The position numbers and the translations under genes are program-made. From Chrysoperla carnea (Eukaryota > Arthropoda > Insecta > Neuroptera > Chrysopidae), in NCBI RefSeq assembly GCF_905475395.1, contig NC_058339.1, positions 91,150,520 to 91,214,519 on the forward strand: a stretch of DNA of 64,000 bases, given 5' to 3'. The notes under the pieces were generated by a model. It made no database searches and was not told the DNA's origin. It saw only the letters and a list, made by a program, of their open reading frames with translations. Shown here piece after piece: positions 35,768-47,372 of this stretch; positions within the stretch are counted from its first letter, which is position 1, and every line of letters begins with the position of its first letter.

Positions 35768-36190
35768 TGAACAAACAATTGACTGAGATAATTGTTAAAA
35801 TACCCTTGAATATAATGCTTGCATTATTTTTAATAAATTTATAGAAAAGTTTAAAAACCATTAGTCTTTCGGCCGCCATTTGTTTTGTTTCGAAGTCTTT
35901 TCTAATTTTTTTTTTCGTTTTTCGAAAATGTTTTACAAGACCACTAGGTGAAGCTGGCTGAAAATTTTCTACTCTTTATCTTTTATAGTTTTGTGGAAAA
36001 TGGACGCCAAAGTTTTGTCTTAATTGGCGCCTACACGAATAAACAGTGATGTTTACGAAAAAATGTTTCAAACCAAACTTGTTAATTTGTTGCTCATTTG
36101 CGAACTCAAACTCACCTGAGCACTCTATAAAAATTGCAGCTTGATATCTTTTTCGTCAATATTTCTAAGCGTTACAAATTTGGGACTAAA
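35768..36190 (-). repeat. Family A repeat, copy A7 (internally deleted)
   Basis: Begins 'acaaacaattgactgag'. It keeps the 'cagtgatgtttacgaaaaa' block and ends with 'cgttacaaatttgggacta', missing much of the middle. Confidence 0.8.
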
Positions 36191-36849
36191 TTAGTTTAGA
36201 GAAAAGTGGAAACACAATACTTGGAAATACGTACCACTAGCAAAATTGAAAATTAGTTTTTGTAGAATTTATCATTAATTCCTAAGGGCATTAATTCACA
36301 TTCAATTTCTTGTCTTTATTTTTGCTTTGACTTTGAGCATTAAATCGCTATTCGACATCCTATATAAGTATGGATTACTTTTATTTGCAGACATTTTCAT
36401 ACAAATTTTTGAAGGATATTTAATATGTTAAGAGATTCAATAATGTTTTGTTGAATGAAACTGAGTGGGTGCCATCCTGTAGATATGTAAATGATATTTG
36501 ATAGGATTTATTTGTTCAATTCATTCATTCATTAACGTATTTTATTTATTTGTTTTATAAAATATTTAAAACATATTTTTGGTGATTATTAATCTCAATA
36601 ACTATAGAATTATTAGTTCTATAATTATCTGGTACAAGCCAATAATATCAAAAATGTAATTTACTATTATTAATATCTATTACTATTCCCAAAAATAAAT
36701 GTATCCGCAATTATAACTATCTGATAGAAATTTATTGATTTCATCTTAAAAAAATCAAACTGCTAACATTACGTTTGAAATCTTCATAATATGTGTCTGT
36801 ATATCATTCGATTCGTAACCAAATTGAAGTGTTTTCTGTAAGTGTCGTA
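36191..36849. other. AT-rich sequence, no gene seen
   Basis: No frame or shared repeat recognised. Confidence 0.4.
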
Positions 36850-37440
36850 CAGGATGGACCATTTGAATCTTTTATGGCTAATAGTTCGTTTTCTATCGAA
36901 CCAGTTTGATGGGAGACATCATATTCTGACATCAGATTGGATCTAGATCGCCGGGTTACTTTAATAGTCAATTTGGATCTTAAAAAGATAACACTTTAAA
37001 CTATAAAGTTGTTTCTTATAAAAAACGAACATTTTCATTTAAAACATTTTTTCGAAAATCCTTAGGTTTCGGGGGAAAGGCGACTTAAAAATATATGCCA
37101 TTATTGCATTTAATGGAAAGAAATACGCTAGCTTTAGAAACATTTTGCAGACAAAAGTTATAATGGACCATAGAGGTCATTTGTCTGTGTTTATAACTTT
37201 TAGGTTACCGTAACCGGAAAATTTCTCGGAGGTTTTTTAAATTTTGTAAATTTCACTTGTTAAGATGAATTTCCTACGAAAGTTAACAATTTTCGAAAAA
37301 ATGTTTTTAATAAAAAATATTAGTTTTTTTATGAGGATCAACTTTCTTATTGAAAGTGTCTAATTTGACTATTAAAGAAACCTGGAGAACTAGTTCCAAT
37401 CTGATGAGTTACGAGCCGGGGCATAGGCATTTCCATTTAA
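36850..37440. mobile_element. Family J palindromic element, copy J2
   Basis: Inverted internal blocks ('aacattttttcgaaaat' and 'attttcgaaaaaatgttt', 'ccaatctgatg' and 'catcagattgg') show whole-length imperfect dyad symmetry, as in J1. The ends are more decayed. Confidence 0.65.
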
Positions 37441-37929
37441 AAAAAATGACATTACATAATGGGAATATTTATAATAAAATTGGCTAAATAAAGAATGTTG
37501 TGTATCAGGCTCCTAAAGGCCTTATCCACTTGCCTTATGGTTATAACGTGGTTTGTTATTTATTTGAAAATGTATGAATTATGGTGTTTAATGTTATCCT
37601 ACTAAATTATTATTACATTCATCAACATCGATTAATTTATGAATTATAATCATAAATAAATAAAAAAAGTCAATATTATTATACCAGGGATACAACGTGT
37701 TCTGTTATTGACTGCAGAAATCCAGCTTACCAAAATAAGCTCATCAGAAGCAACAAAAGAAATATTTTCAAAATTTGAATCTGAGGCCTAATTTGGGAGA
37801 TACGGGTATGACAAAAATTGATAAATTTGTTCATTCATTGACCATCATTCAATTAACCAGTAGCTAATGAGTAGTCAATGATAATCAGTAGATCTTAGTA
37901 GGTTTCATTTAATCATGGAAGGGATTTTA
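37441..37929. other. AT-rich sequence, no gene seen
   Basis: The block 'gttctgttattgactgcagaaat' (shared core 'ttctgttatt') with 'taccaaaataagctcatca' recurs just after A8 at about 38123-38180, so a small duplication flanks A8. Confidence 0.5.
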
Positions 37930-38125
37930 AAATTTCAGCTTGATATCTTTTTTCGTTTTTGATTTATCGTGTTCACAGATGGGCAACCAGATAAACGTAA
38001 ATGGATTAATTAGGTGATTTAGGAACACCTATGCCAAAATATTGTTCGTAGCATTAATATTTTTAAGCGTTACAAACTTGGGACTAAATTTAGTAAACCT
38101 TGATAAATATTACTTATACTGGATG
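37930..38125 (-). repeat. Family A repeat, copy A8 (5' part)
   Basis: Contains 'cagcttgatatcttttttc', 'ggattaattaggtgattta' and 'aagcgttacaaacttggga'. It is bounded by a duplicated segment on each side ('taccaaaataagctcatca' at about 37728 and 38155). Confidence 0.8.
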
Positions 38126-38929
38126 TTCTGTTATTCGCTGCAGAAATTTAGCTTACCAAAATAAGCTCATCAAGAGCAACAAAAGTTTCATTTAATAATG
38201 GAAGGGATTTTAAAAAATGTATAAAATGATTTAATTGGATTCAAATTATCCCACTTTTTATATTTTTGTTATATTTTTGTAATAAAACAAATATTATTTT
38301 GAGTAAACATTATATTATTGAACTTAAACAAGTAAACCACGCATTGACTTTGATATTTAATTTCTCATAACCCGTTCAGAGAATCGATAAGAAGTTTTCA
38401 TAAAATACATATAAAAGAATGATTAATTCAAATTTCTTGGATCATATTTTTAGAGACTTTAATAGGAAAAAATGCCTCTCTTGCATCTCTGGTTAATTAT
38501 TCTACTTAGATAGTCTATAAATGTCTGTATTTATAAGCAGCTAGTTACATGAACTCATTTGTAAATCTATAATTCATAATTGCAAGGTGAATGTAATAAT
38601 AAAGGTCATTCAGGTATTCATATACTAATGAATGCACTTGGATTGACTTGAGTAAGTTCTCTGGTTTACTTGACCCAAGTCTTACCAACCAAGCTATAAC
38701 ACTTGATACACACAGGTTCAGTGCTCATACACCTTAGTGCTTGCTTCATCAATATATGATAATAATTCGTTGTATAATGATTAGATTTAAATGTTATTAT
38801 AGTATACAATGGAAAGCCGGTAAGGTAGGTCACTGGCCAAGATCGAATAGAGGAAAGCCATTTGCAATCAATGTACCAATTTAGGCAAACAAATTTTATC
38901 AGTTTTTTAATCTATTCGAGTATACAGGA
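38126..38929. other. AT-rich sequence, no gene seen
   Basis: No frame. The first 60 bp duplicate part of 37698-37770. Confidence 0.4.
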
Positions 38930-39460
38930 GCTTTTTTAAATTGACATACATTTGAAACTCGATAAATAAATTTAATCGAGGAAAATGCTTCAAACGAAAA
39001 ATGTTAGTTTCAAAGGCAACACATCTTTTACAAGCATCGAATTCGATCTAAGTTTTTAGGTTCAATTAAAATCTCACTCTGATTCATAAACTGACCAACA
39101 TTAGATGAACGCTTTAAATTAGAAAATTGTTTTTTTATAAATACGCAAATATTTTTTTGTTTGAAACATTTTTTTGCAAACTGAATACTTTATACAGTAA
39201 TTGACAAAAAAAATTTAGTTTTTTGTGCATTTCTTAATTCAATTTGGACAAAAATGGCCTTTATAGAATCAAAGTACTTTTATTGGACTTATTGTAAAGT
39301 TTTTTCGAAGAGTGCCTAGATTTCGTAGTAACAATGATACGAAATAACATTGTTGATATGAAAAAGCAATTTTGGGTAAAACTAATCAATTCACATTCTT
39401 CCACTGAACCAAATCTTGTCTTAGACCTTAGAAAAAACCTGTTTCAAACGAAAGTTATGA
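38930..39460. repeat. Family J / hAT-interior related block, copy J3
   Basis: 'ttaatcgaggaaaatgctt', 'gaattcgatctaagttt' and 'aacaattttgggtaaaact'-like words match the interior of the hAT element at 6985-7300. No ends or target duplication were found here. Confidence 0.6.
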
Positions 39461-39741
39461 ATAGGAGTCGTACCATGACGACATTCCCATACATACACTT
39501 ATAATATATATGACAACTACAAATGATTATTTTACCTCAAAATAACCGCAACATAGCAGTTAGATTGGTCATACTGACGCCATTACTATAAAGTACTGGA
39601 ATAGGAGAAATATTATGATACACACATTATTTAGAATTATTATCTGTTCAAAATTATCTATATTTCTAATCGACCTTGAACATTCTAATCGAATTTTTTA
39701 ATATGGTGACACTCTATGTACATAGTATATAAAAAGATATA

Positions 39742-39744
<3 letters not shown>

Positions 39745-39819
<75 letters not shown>
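39745..39819. repeat. (AT)n microsatellite
   Basis: A run of about 37 AT units with no interruption visible after 39747. Confidence 0.95.
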
Positions 39820-39822
<3 letters not shown>

Positions 39823-39890
39823 TAGTAAGAATGTTTAATAATATTTTTAGTACGAATGTATTTATAATTGATGTTTATTATCACTACATA

Positions 39891-40372
39891 TTAAAAAACA
39901 AAGTCGCTTTTTCTGTCCCCTATGTCCCTATGTCCCTATGTACGCGCTTAAATCTTTGAAACTACGCAACGGATTTTGATGCGGTTTTTTTTAATAGATA
40001 GAGTGATTCAAGAGGAAGGTTTTTATGTATAATACATCCATATTATAGTAGAGTAAGGGGTTGAAATAGGGGTTGAAAGGGATATGCTTCAAAAACTAAA
40101 AAAGTTGTGCATCGATTAAGCTAAAATATTGACACGATATACAACCAGCTTCAAAGATCTATTGTTTTTATCTACTTTTAACCTTCGGAGGGTAGAAAGG
40201 TGTAGCGAGAAAGTGGGAAGGAATTATCGAATATTTACAAATATACCTAAGTGGAGTATCAAATAAAAAAGCATGACGTGTACATTACAAAACTGTTATC
40301 CAACGCAAGGAAATGTGGAGGGAGGGGTGCAAGTGGGAATGTTGCCCAGCAAAGCGGGTAGTTCACAGCTAG
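39891..40372 (+). mobile_element. Helitron-like element, 482 bp
   Basis: Starts TCACTACATATT, ends GTTCACAGCTAG followed by T. It is nearly identical, in opposite orientation, to 45413-45893. The subterminal stem region is CCCAGCAAAGCGGG. Non-coding, non-autonomous. Confidence 0.85.
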
Positions 40373-41048
40373 TATAATATAATGTTTGTTATATCAATAC
40401 AATACCAAATATAATATAATATAATATAATACATATCTATAATGTTAATTATTATTTGATGCAGAAAATTAGTATACTGATATATTATTCACGAACATTG
40501 TGAACCTTGTATCATGTGAACTGAGCTTTATTATTATCTGTTTTCTAATTTTAAACACATATTCAAACTTTATTAGGTATTCGAATGGATCTCTATCTAT
40601 ATCAACTTTCATTGTAATCTAAAACCCTGAATTTTATTTTAATCAGTTTTTTTGTGTGAGCATAATTTCAATAATTAATGGACCACTTGTTTAATTTCAG
40701 GCGAAAAAACAGTTGCCTAATAAAAATTTTGGGTGGACAAACGTGGACAAATAATTTTTAAACGAATGACATCAGCATTTTACAAAAATCTGCATCTGAA
40801 GGTGCTGATGTAAAAATTTATAATTGAGCTATAACTTTCAATTAAATGGTGGACAAACGAAAATTTTGGATGGACAAATGTGGACAAATGATAGAAAATC
40901 GCCTAGCCGTCAGAAGGATAATGATGTGTGACTACTAATGTCCATTTCTTTACTATTTGACGTCTCTGTGCCTTATATTAAATTATGTGGTATCTTTCAT
41001 CGTTAATTTTTAAAACAAAAAAATTGCTACAATACGGTAGTTACCTAA
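40373..41048. other. AT-rich sequence, no gene seen
   Basis: Contains (ATAAT)n-like runs at about 40376-40432 and a diverged direct repeat ('gtggacaaacg', 'tggacaaat') around 40733-40890. Confidence 0.45.
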
Positions 41049-41597
41049 TCCATCCTAATATTATAAATGCGAAAGTTACTCTGTCTGTCTGTCTGTCTGT
41101 CTGTTACTCTTTCACGCCTAAACGGCTGAACGGATTTTGATGAAGTTTGGTATGGTGATAGATGATAACCTAGAAATGGTCATAGGCTATAAATAATCAC
41201 GCCATCGTTCTTAGGGAGTAGGCAGTAGGCAGATAACTAAATTGAGTTAGTGATTTTTAGTCGTTTTTGTTGGGACTTTTGCTCTTTCACGTCTAAACGG
41301 CTGATCAGATTTTGATGAAATTTAGTAAGGTAATAGATGGTTACCTAAAAACGGATATAAGATCAAAATGATCACGTCATCGTACTTAGGGGGTAGGAAG
41401 TAGGCAGAAAATTGAATTGAGTTAGTGATTTTTTTATGGTTTTTGCTGGGAGTTTTGCTCTATCATGCCTAAACGGCTGAACGGATTTTGATGAAATTTA
41501 GTTAGGTGATAGATAGTAACCTAGAAAAGGATATGGAATATGAGGGGAGGGGTGAAAGTGGGAATGTTTCCCAGAAAAGCGGGTAGTTCACAGCTAG
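41049..41597 (+). mobile_element. Helitron-like element with three internal units, 549 bp
   Basis: TC start (TCCATCCTAATATTATAAA) and CTAG end followed by T. Contains a (CTGT)n run at about 41081-41103 that the copy at 31016 lacks, then the same three 176-bp units. Close sequence identity to 31016-31518 suggests recent activity. Confidence 0.85.
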
Positions 41598-41954
41598 TTA
41601 TAATATTTGTATTATAGATTCATTCGTTCAGTTATTTTATTGAATATAAAATACCATCATCATAGATACACATAGACATAGATGAATGCACTTGTCATAC
41701 AACATATATTCATCTTTACCTAGAATATTATTGGTTTTAATAAACAAAAATAATCAACCATTGGCTAGACTCAGTCAACCAAGGATACAATTTACATTTC
41801 TAGTATATAATAATCACTGTTTATTTGTTAAGGTAATGGTGTGGATTTTTTTCAACTTTGATTTTGTTATAACTTCATGAATGTAGACGAAAAATAAGTA
41901 TAAAATTTTTCAATATCTATCCAATTTTTCAGATATCCAAAAGTTTTATTCTTA

Positions 41955-42455
41955 CTTTTCGTTTTCAGGAAGATCCATATATCTAAATCTACATCTAAAT
42001 TCTTGCCGCTAGAAAGTTTGGACTTTGCTATGGGCCAAAAAAGGCCATTATTATAATAGGAGATTTTTGAAAATTTCAAAACCTTGGAAATATACAACAA
42101 AATGGGCCAGAAACGTACATTTGGGGGTTTTTGGGATCCCTGATCACTATTCTGAAGTCAGAATTTCGATATTCTCCCCTCTTTCTGGGGCAATTCACCC
42201 CGTTGGTCCAAATTAAATATTTACAGAAAATTGCATTGTTAGGTCAACGAAGGATGAAAATCCCTTCCGGAAGGGGGTAGTATATCCCCATTAAATTAAC
42301 TTCGGAATCGTGATCAGTGACCCCAAAAACCTTTATCCATTTTGTTGAATATTAACAAAATATTGCAATTTTGGACCAGCTAGGTAAATTACCCCAAGAT
42401 TGAGAGATTATATCGAAAATCTGATTTCGGAATAGTGACTAATTAGTCTTTTTAG
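41955..42455. repeat. Quasi-palindromic repeat N
   Basis: Inverted blocks: 'ggtttttgggatccctgatcac' (core 'tttttggg') in the left half against 'tgatcagtgaccccaaaaac' in the right, and 'cccttccggaaggggg' near the centre. 'gaaatcagattttcg'-type words (inverse at 42410-42430) sit at the edge. It resembles palindromic insect MITEs, but no ends were resolved. Short frames at 41867-42216 fall here. Confidence 0.55.
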
Positions 42456-43710
42456 TCTTTGAAAGTAACTTTTGTAACTTGGTAATCTTTGCTTAGCCTC
42501 ACCCTTACCAACTACATCTTTCTAAATATTATATTAAATCCAAAAAATACCTAAGCCTGTTTACCATATGATTCCAAATATACCGTCATGCTTGTATCTA
42601 TAGGTGATAAAAAAATAAAATTTGAGAAAAATAATAAATTATCAAAAAATTACCCCACCTTTTAATAAAACCTCAAAAATCGCAAGAATCGTATAATTAT
42701 TCAAATTGTTCACATAATCAAATAAAGAAATAAATAAAACTTAATTAAGCCAAATTAGTGAAGTAAAGAAACTAAAGCTTTTCCTTGTTTTTAAATAATT
42801 CTTACAATTGGCTGCTTTCAATCAAAATATTACAAGAATAATATATCAATTTTATAATATAATAAAGTTTTGTTCGATGTTTCGGACCGTTTATTACGAA
42901 ATTTAATTGTCTTTTCAATACTCCTATTATATTTTTTTATCGAAAAGTGTTCGTGACTCTTTTTAATTAAATTAATTTTAACCAATTATTTTTCCATGAA
43001 GGGTTTTTTACAGGCAAGCCTTTACCAATATTTTCGTAATGCAATTATATTTTTTCTGATACTAATTGGATTGGTTAACAGATCGCGCGTTAGTAGGATC
43101 TTTAACTAGATGCCGAAATCTTCCTTTTTTAGTTTTTTTTTTGCCTTTGCGTAAGTTCATTAAATCGCTTATTTTCAATTTTTTTTAACGGCTTATATAT
43201 ATGAATTGATTACTCAAGAAAATTAAGCTAAAAAGGTGTTCGTAGTTATTTTTGAAACTCTGTGGCTTTCAAGTATAAATATATACAATTTGAATGGAAG
43301 TAACTTCAAGGTTTCATTTTCATGGTCTTAATATTCAATCTAATTCGTTATGTTTTCCCTGTAGATATGTCTTATTTAATCAGTTTTTTTTTCACCTTGA
43401 ATATTCAAAATTGACCTTGAAATACATAAAAATTGATTGCATTATTTTAGTTCGCAATCAGAGATGATAAATAAATTGCAAACATAATTAGAATCAAACT
43501 GTTGATTCATTTATTTTTAGAATGAATTTTCTTGTTTCTATCTAGATTCTATGTATTTATCATAAAAATTGCATTACGTAGAAATTTTTTCCAAACGTTA
43601 GAACACATTTCTATTCGTATGTGATTTTTTATACAATTCTTTGATATAAATATTTCTTAAACGATTTTTAAAGTCTCCACAAAGGTTTACTTGCGCTATA
43701 CGATTCGTTT
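42456..43710. other. AT-rich sequence, no gene seen
   Basis: The block at about 43080-43165 ('gatcgcgcgttag', 'aactagatgccgaa', 'cttcctttttt') recurs at about 55778-55840, so a small repeat family is present. No frame. Confidence 0.5.
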
Positions 43711-43810
43711 TTATACCATGTATATATGAAATATACATAGTATATTAAGTTTAGTCCCAAGTTTGTAATGCTTAAAAATACTGATGCTACGAAAAAAATT
43801 TTGGTATAGG
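43711..43810 (+). repeat. Family A repeat, copy A9 (5' fragment)
   Basis: The first 100 bp of family A, cut at 'ttggtatagg' exactly where the satellite array begins. Confidence 0.85.
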
Positions 43811-44840
43811 TAAACCGATCGGAAATCGATCCGAAATATCGTTTTTTTCGAAAATTACTCGGCCAATCGCCAAATAAACTGGATTTTTGAATTTCTTGGG
43901 TCAAAATTACCTTATAAACTGAGTTTCATCAAATTCCGAAAAGAAATAATTTTTTACGATTTTTTCGAATTTTTCTAAGGGGTACCCCTTGAAAAAATTG
44001 CAAAAAATCGATACAAATTTATCGTCTCCAATTTCGATAAAACTCTGTATATAAGGTAATTTTGACCCAAAAAATACAAAAATCGGTTTCATTTAACGAT
44101 TGGGCGAATAATTCTCGAGATAATACCGGAAATCGATCCGAAATATCGTTTTTTTTCGAAAATTACTCGTCCAATCGCCAAATAAACTGGATTTTTGAAT
44201 TTCTTGGGTCAAAATTACCTTATAAACTGAGTTTCATCAAATTCCGAAACAAATAATTTTTTACGATTTTTTCGAATTTTTCTAAGGGGTACCCCTTGAA
44301 AAAATTGCAAAAAATCGATACAAATTTATCGTCTCCAATTTCGATAAAACTCTGTATATAAGGTAATTTTGGCCCAAAAAACACAAAAATCGGTTTCATT
44401 TAACGATTGGGCGAATAATTCTCGAGATAATACCGAAAATCGATCCGATATATCGTTTTTTCGAAAATTACTCGGCCAATCGCCAAATAAACTGGATTTT
44501 TGAATTTCTTGGGTCAAAATTACCTTATAAACTGAGTTTCATCAAATTCCGAAAAGAAATAATTTTTTACGATTTTTTCGAATTTTTCTAAGGGGTACCC
44601 CTTGAAAAAATTGCAAAAAATCGATACAAATTTATCGTCTCCAATTTCGATAAAACTCTGTATATAAGGTAATTTTGACCCAAAAAATACAAAAATCGGT
44701 TTCATTTAACGATTGGGCGAATAATTCTCGAGATAATACCGGAAATCGATCCGAAATATCGTTTTTTTCGAAAATTACTCGTCCAATCGCCAAATAAACT
44801 GGATTTTTGAATTTCTTGGGTCAAAATTACCTTATAAACT
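43811..44840. repeat. 306/307-bp satellite array, about 3.3 monomers
   Basis: GGAAATCGATCC-type monomer starts lie at 43821, 44128, 44435 and 44741, spaced 307, 307 and 306 bp, with very high identity. Each monomer is an inverted dimer: 'ggtcaaaattacctta' near one end has its complement 'taaggtaattttgacc' near the other. The dyad centre is a perfect AAGGGGTACCCCTT at 43977, 44284 and 44590. Two identical minus-strand open frames (43907-44092 and 44520-44705) are products of the repeat. A diverged piece is at 61705-61895. Confidence 0.95.
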
Positions 44841-44925
44841 GCTGAATGTTACTTGGGGTCCTATAAATATAAAAAGTTTCATAAAAATCGGTGCTGTTTC
44901 CCAGCTTTTCCAATGCATCCAGGCT
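44841..44925 (+). repeat. Family E block
   Basis: Matches 22828-22912 ('gctgaatgtt', 'cctataaata', 'aatcggtgctgtttccca'). It forms the right border of the satellite. Confidence 0.75.
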
Positions 44926-45298
44926 ATTAACCGTACTGTATCCCTCGTTGCAGATGTTAATAATCCAGAACTACGACAACCCGTACACGTTTTCAGGATC
45001 GATGGTCGAGTAGTTTTTTCTTGCCTCTTGATACCTATCTTTCTACTTTACCACGCAGAATCAATCTGAAAAGTTCGAAGTTGCCTCCGCGTGCATTATA
45101 TGACCGAAGTAGCCAACAATACTTTTATCGCATTTTTCACATTCGTTCATGAGTACTTCACTCGTCCAAATATTTCGGCAATATTAAGATGGTCGGTCAA
45201 CTTCACTTTCAGCATTCCACGCACAAACAACGATTCTGAATACATCAGTCCCGCAACATGTAACACTTTTAAGAATCCACGTTTCGCAAGGATATAAT
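44926..45298 (-). pseudogene. LINE reverse-transcriptase C-terminal relic
   Basis: On the minus strand, three short motifs occur in order but in shifting frames: CETWILK (45271-45291), RGMLKVKLTDHLNIAEIFGR (about 45156-45218) and YFGHIMHAEATS (about 45078-45113). They correspond to the C-terminal part found after the reverse-transcriptase domain in many non-LTR elements (CETW.L.K, RRML.I.W.D...N.EV..R, YLGH.MR.E). Stops and frameshifts make it inactive. The catalytic FADD-box region is absent. The family (RTE-, Jockey- or CR1-like) cannot be told from this. Confidence 0.6.
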
Positions 45299-45412
45299 AA
45301 TGGACACCACTATCAGGGAATTAATTTATATAAATAAATTTTATAATAGTACTGTGTATAGGACTGCAGTTAAAGACACAGTTTAAATAAAATACAAAAA
45401 ATTATATAAATA

Positions 45413-45893
45413 CTAGCTGTGAACTACCCGGTTTGATGGGCAACATCCCTACTTGCACCCCTCCCTCCACATTTCCTTGCGTGGGATAACAGTTTTGTAA
45501 TGTACTCGTCATGCTCTTTTATTTGATACCCCACTTAGGTATATTTGTAAATATTCGATAATTTCTTCCCACTTGCTCGCTACACCCTTCTACCCTCCGA
45601 AGGTTAAAAGTAGATAAAAACAATAGATCTTTGAAGCTGGTTGTATATCGTGTCAACATTTGAGCTTAATCGATGCACAACTTTTTTAGTTTTTGAAGCA
45701 TATCCTTTTCAACCCCTATTTCAACCCCTTACTCTACTATAATATGGATGTATTATACATAAAAACCTTCCTCTTGAATCACTCTATCTATTAAAAAAAA
45801 CCGCATCAAAATCCGTTCCGTAGTTTCAAAGATTTAAGCGTACATAGGGACATAGGGACAGAAAAAGCGACTTTGTTTTATAATATGTAGTGA
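45413..45893 (-). mobile_element. Helitron-like element, 481 bp
   Basis: Reverse-oriented near-identical copy of 39891-40372: the TC end is at 45893 and the CTAG end at 45413. The tail has GGTTTGATGGGCAA in place of the GCTTTGCTGGG stem, so the 3' hairpin is weakened. Confidence 0.85.
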
Positions 45894-46079
45894 TGATGAT
45901 CGACAAAATCTTGAGTATGTTGAAAAACATAATTTCGATATGTTAGACACGCTGTTTCCTCAGAAATTTTTATAATTGTAGTTAAACTTGACATGATACT
46001 TTTCATACTTCTTTTAGATAGAAGACAGAAACAGGACATTGTGGCCTCTTATCATTTAACGAACCTAAATCAGATCTCA

Positions 46080-46360
46080 AATCTCATCAAAAGGTTTGAT
46101 CCAAGAACATAAATAATAAGTACATGAAACCTCCTATGAAATGGCTATAGGTACCAATGCGGGCGAGGAAAGATTTAAGGTACTTTGTACTGCGCATCAA
46201 GCTGTCAAACTGATTGAAAGCGACAAAAAAGTACAAAGCATGCAACGACCGAGAGAACTAGACCTCACCCAGATTGGCGTATTTTTCCCTGCAACGTTCT
46301 CCACACTAGCTTTACGTTCTTAATACATATGTTCTTGGTTCGATCATTAAATAATCACCT
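46080..46360. other. Less AT-rich block with small ORF and inverted flanks
   Basis: A 60-codon plus-strand frame at 46141-46323 (starting MAIGTNAGEERFKVLC) is richer in GC and charged residues than its surroundings. 'tttgatccaagaacata' to the left and 'tatgttcttggttcgatca' to the right are inverted flanks, so the block may be a small transposable unit. No family is recognised, and the frame might be a captured or chance sequence. Confidence 0.3.
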
Positions 46361-46529
46361 GTATATACTTAAAATCAATTATTATATAATCTAGTCTAGA
46401 ATGATATTATTTTATTTTGCTGATAAACTCTTTCACTTCAGTCATTACATTACCAACCATTGACAACTAATTGAAAATTGTATTCTAAATATCTATTTAT
46501 AATGAAACACAAAACACCCTCTGGGGGTA

Positions 46530-46602
46530 CACATACACGGAGCTACTACATACTTTGTATGTGTGGAGCTATAAGCTATGTATATAGCTCCGTGTGTGTG
46601 TC
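46530..46602. repeat. Imperfect hairpin with short tandem words
   Basis: 'acatacacggagcta' and 'tatagctccgtgtgtgt' are inverted; 'gtatgtgtggagctata' lies between them. Confidence 0.6.
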
Positions 46603-47194
46603 ACAGTTAATAAATATTTTATTTCATTTTATTTTGTTCATAATTTGTTCACAATTATTTTTTATTTTTTATTCAAATTTATTTCTACCGTATGTATTAC
46701 TAAAAATATTTCTATACATTCAATCTAATTTGAACCGCCAACCGCCAAGGAAGATATATTATTCATTCACGCAGAAACCTTGGATTTTCTTTCCACTTTA
46801 GTCAACACTATTATCCAACATACTTTAATTTTCTATTGACTTTTCTTCACAGGTAATTATTTTTAAAAACTCTACTAATATTAGTGTAACATTAAAAATA
46901 ATGCTTCGGTTCCCAAATGTTTGATAAAGTTCTGGTTAACATGTGACATTATATGTTATAATAATTTTCAGAATGCAACTAACGTGAAGGGTTAATTAAG
47001 AGCGCGATTTTTTTACGAGCCATTGAGTGTTATAATTTTATGGGGCTCGATACTTAGGTGTTTGAAAAAACGACAAGCGTTATTGAAGGGCGTCTTTTTG
47101 CCTGTATGTCTCATATACGGTTTATGAGCGTCATACTTGAATAAAAGTTATTGATTAAGTAGGCGTGAAACGTTTTTTCACGATATTTTTTAAC
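46603..47194. other. AT-rich sequence, no gene seen
   Basis: The 107-codon plus frame at 46478-46801 is Phe/Ile/Tyr-rich and overlaps the hairpin. It has no recognisable domain and is treated as non-coding. Confidence 0.4.
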
Positions 47195-47372
47195 CTAGCT
47201 CGATATGGCAGACAGAACAGACGGGCGCACGGACAGAAAAACGGAAATGGACTAATTAGGTGATTTATGAACACCTATACAAAATTTTTGTTCGCATCAT
47301 CAATATTTCTGAGCGTTACACACTTGGGGCTTAATCTAATATACCTTGATATATATTTCATATATACAGGGT
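47195..47372 (-). repeat. Family A repeat, copy A10 (5' part)
   Basis: 'gacggacagaaaaacgg'-type run, 'actaattaggtgattta', 'atcaatatttctgagcgtt' and the 'atatttcatatatacag' end are present. Confidence 0.8.

Noticed and set aside
43907..44705. Two identical 61-residue minus-strand proteins
   Set aside because: They are the same frame in two satellite monomers and are interrupted in the monomer between them.
43811..44840. CRISPR array
   Set aside because: Repeats are contiguous 306-307 bp monomers with no unique spacers, in a eukaryotic setting.
46478..46801. A 107-residue hydrophobic protein
   Set aside because: Phe/Ile/Tyr-rich composition is what AT-rich DNA gives by chance, and it covers a hairpin repeat.
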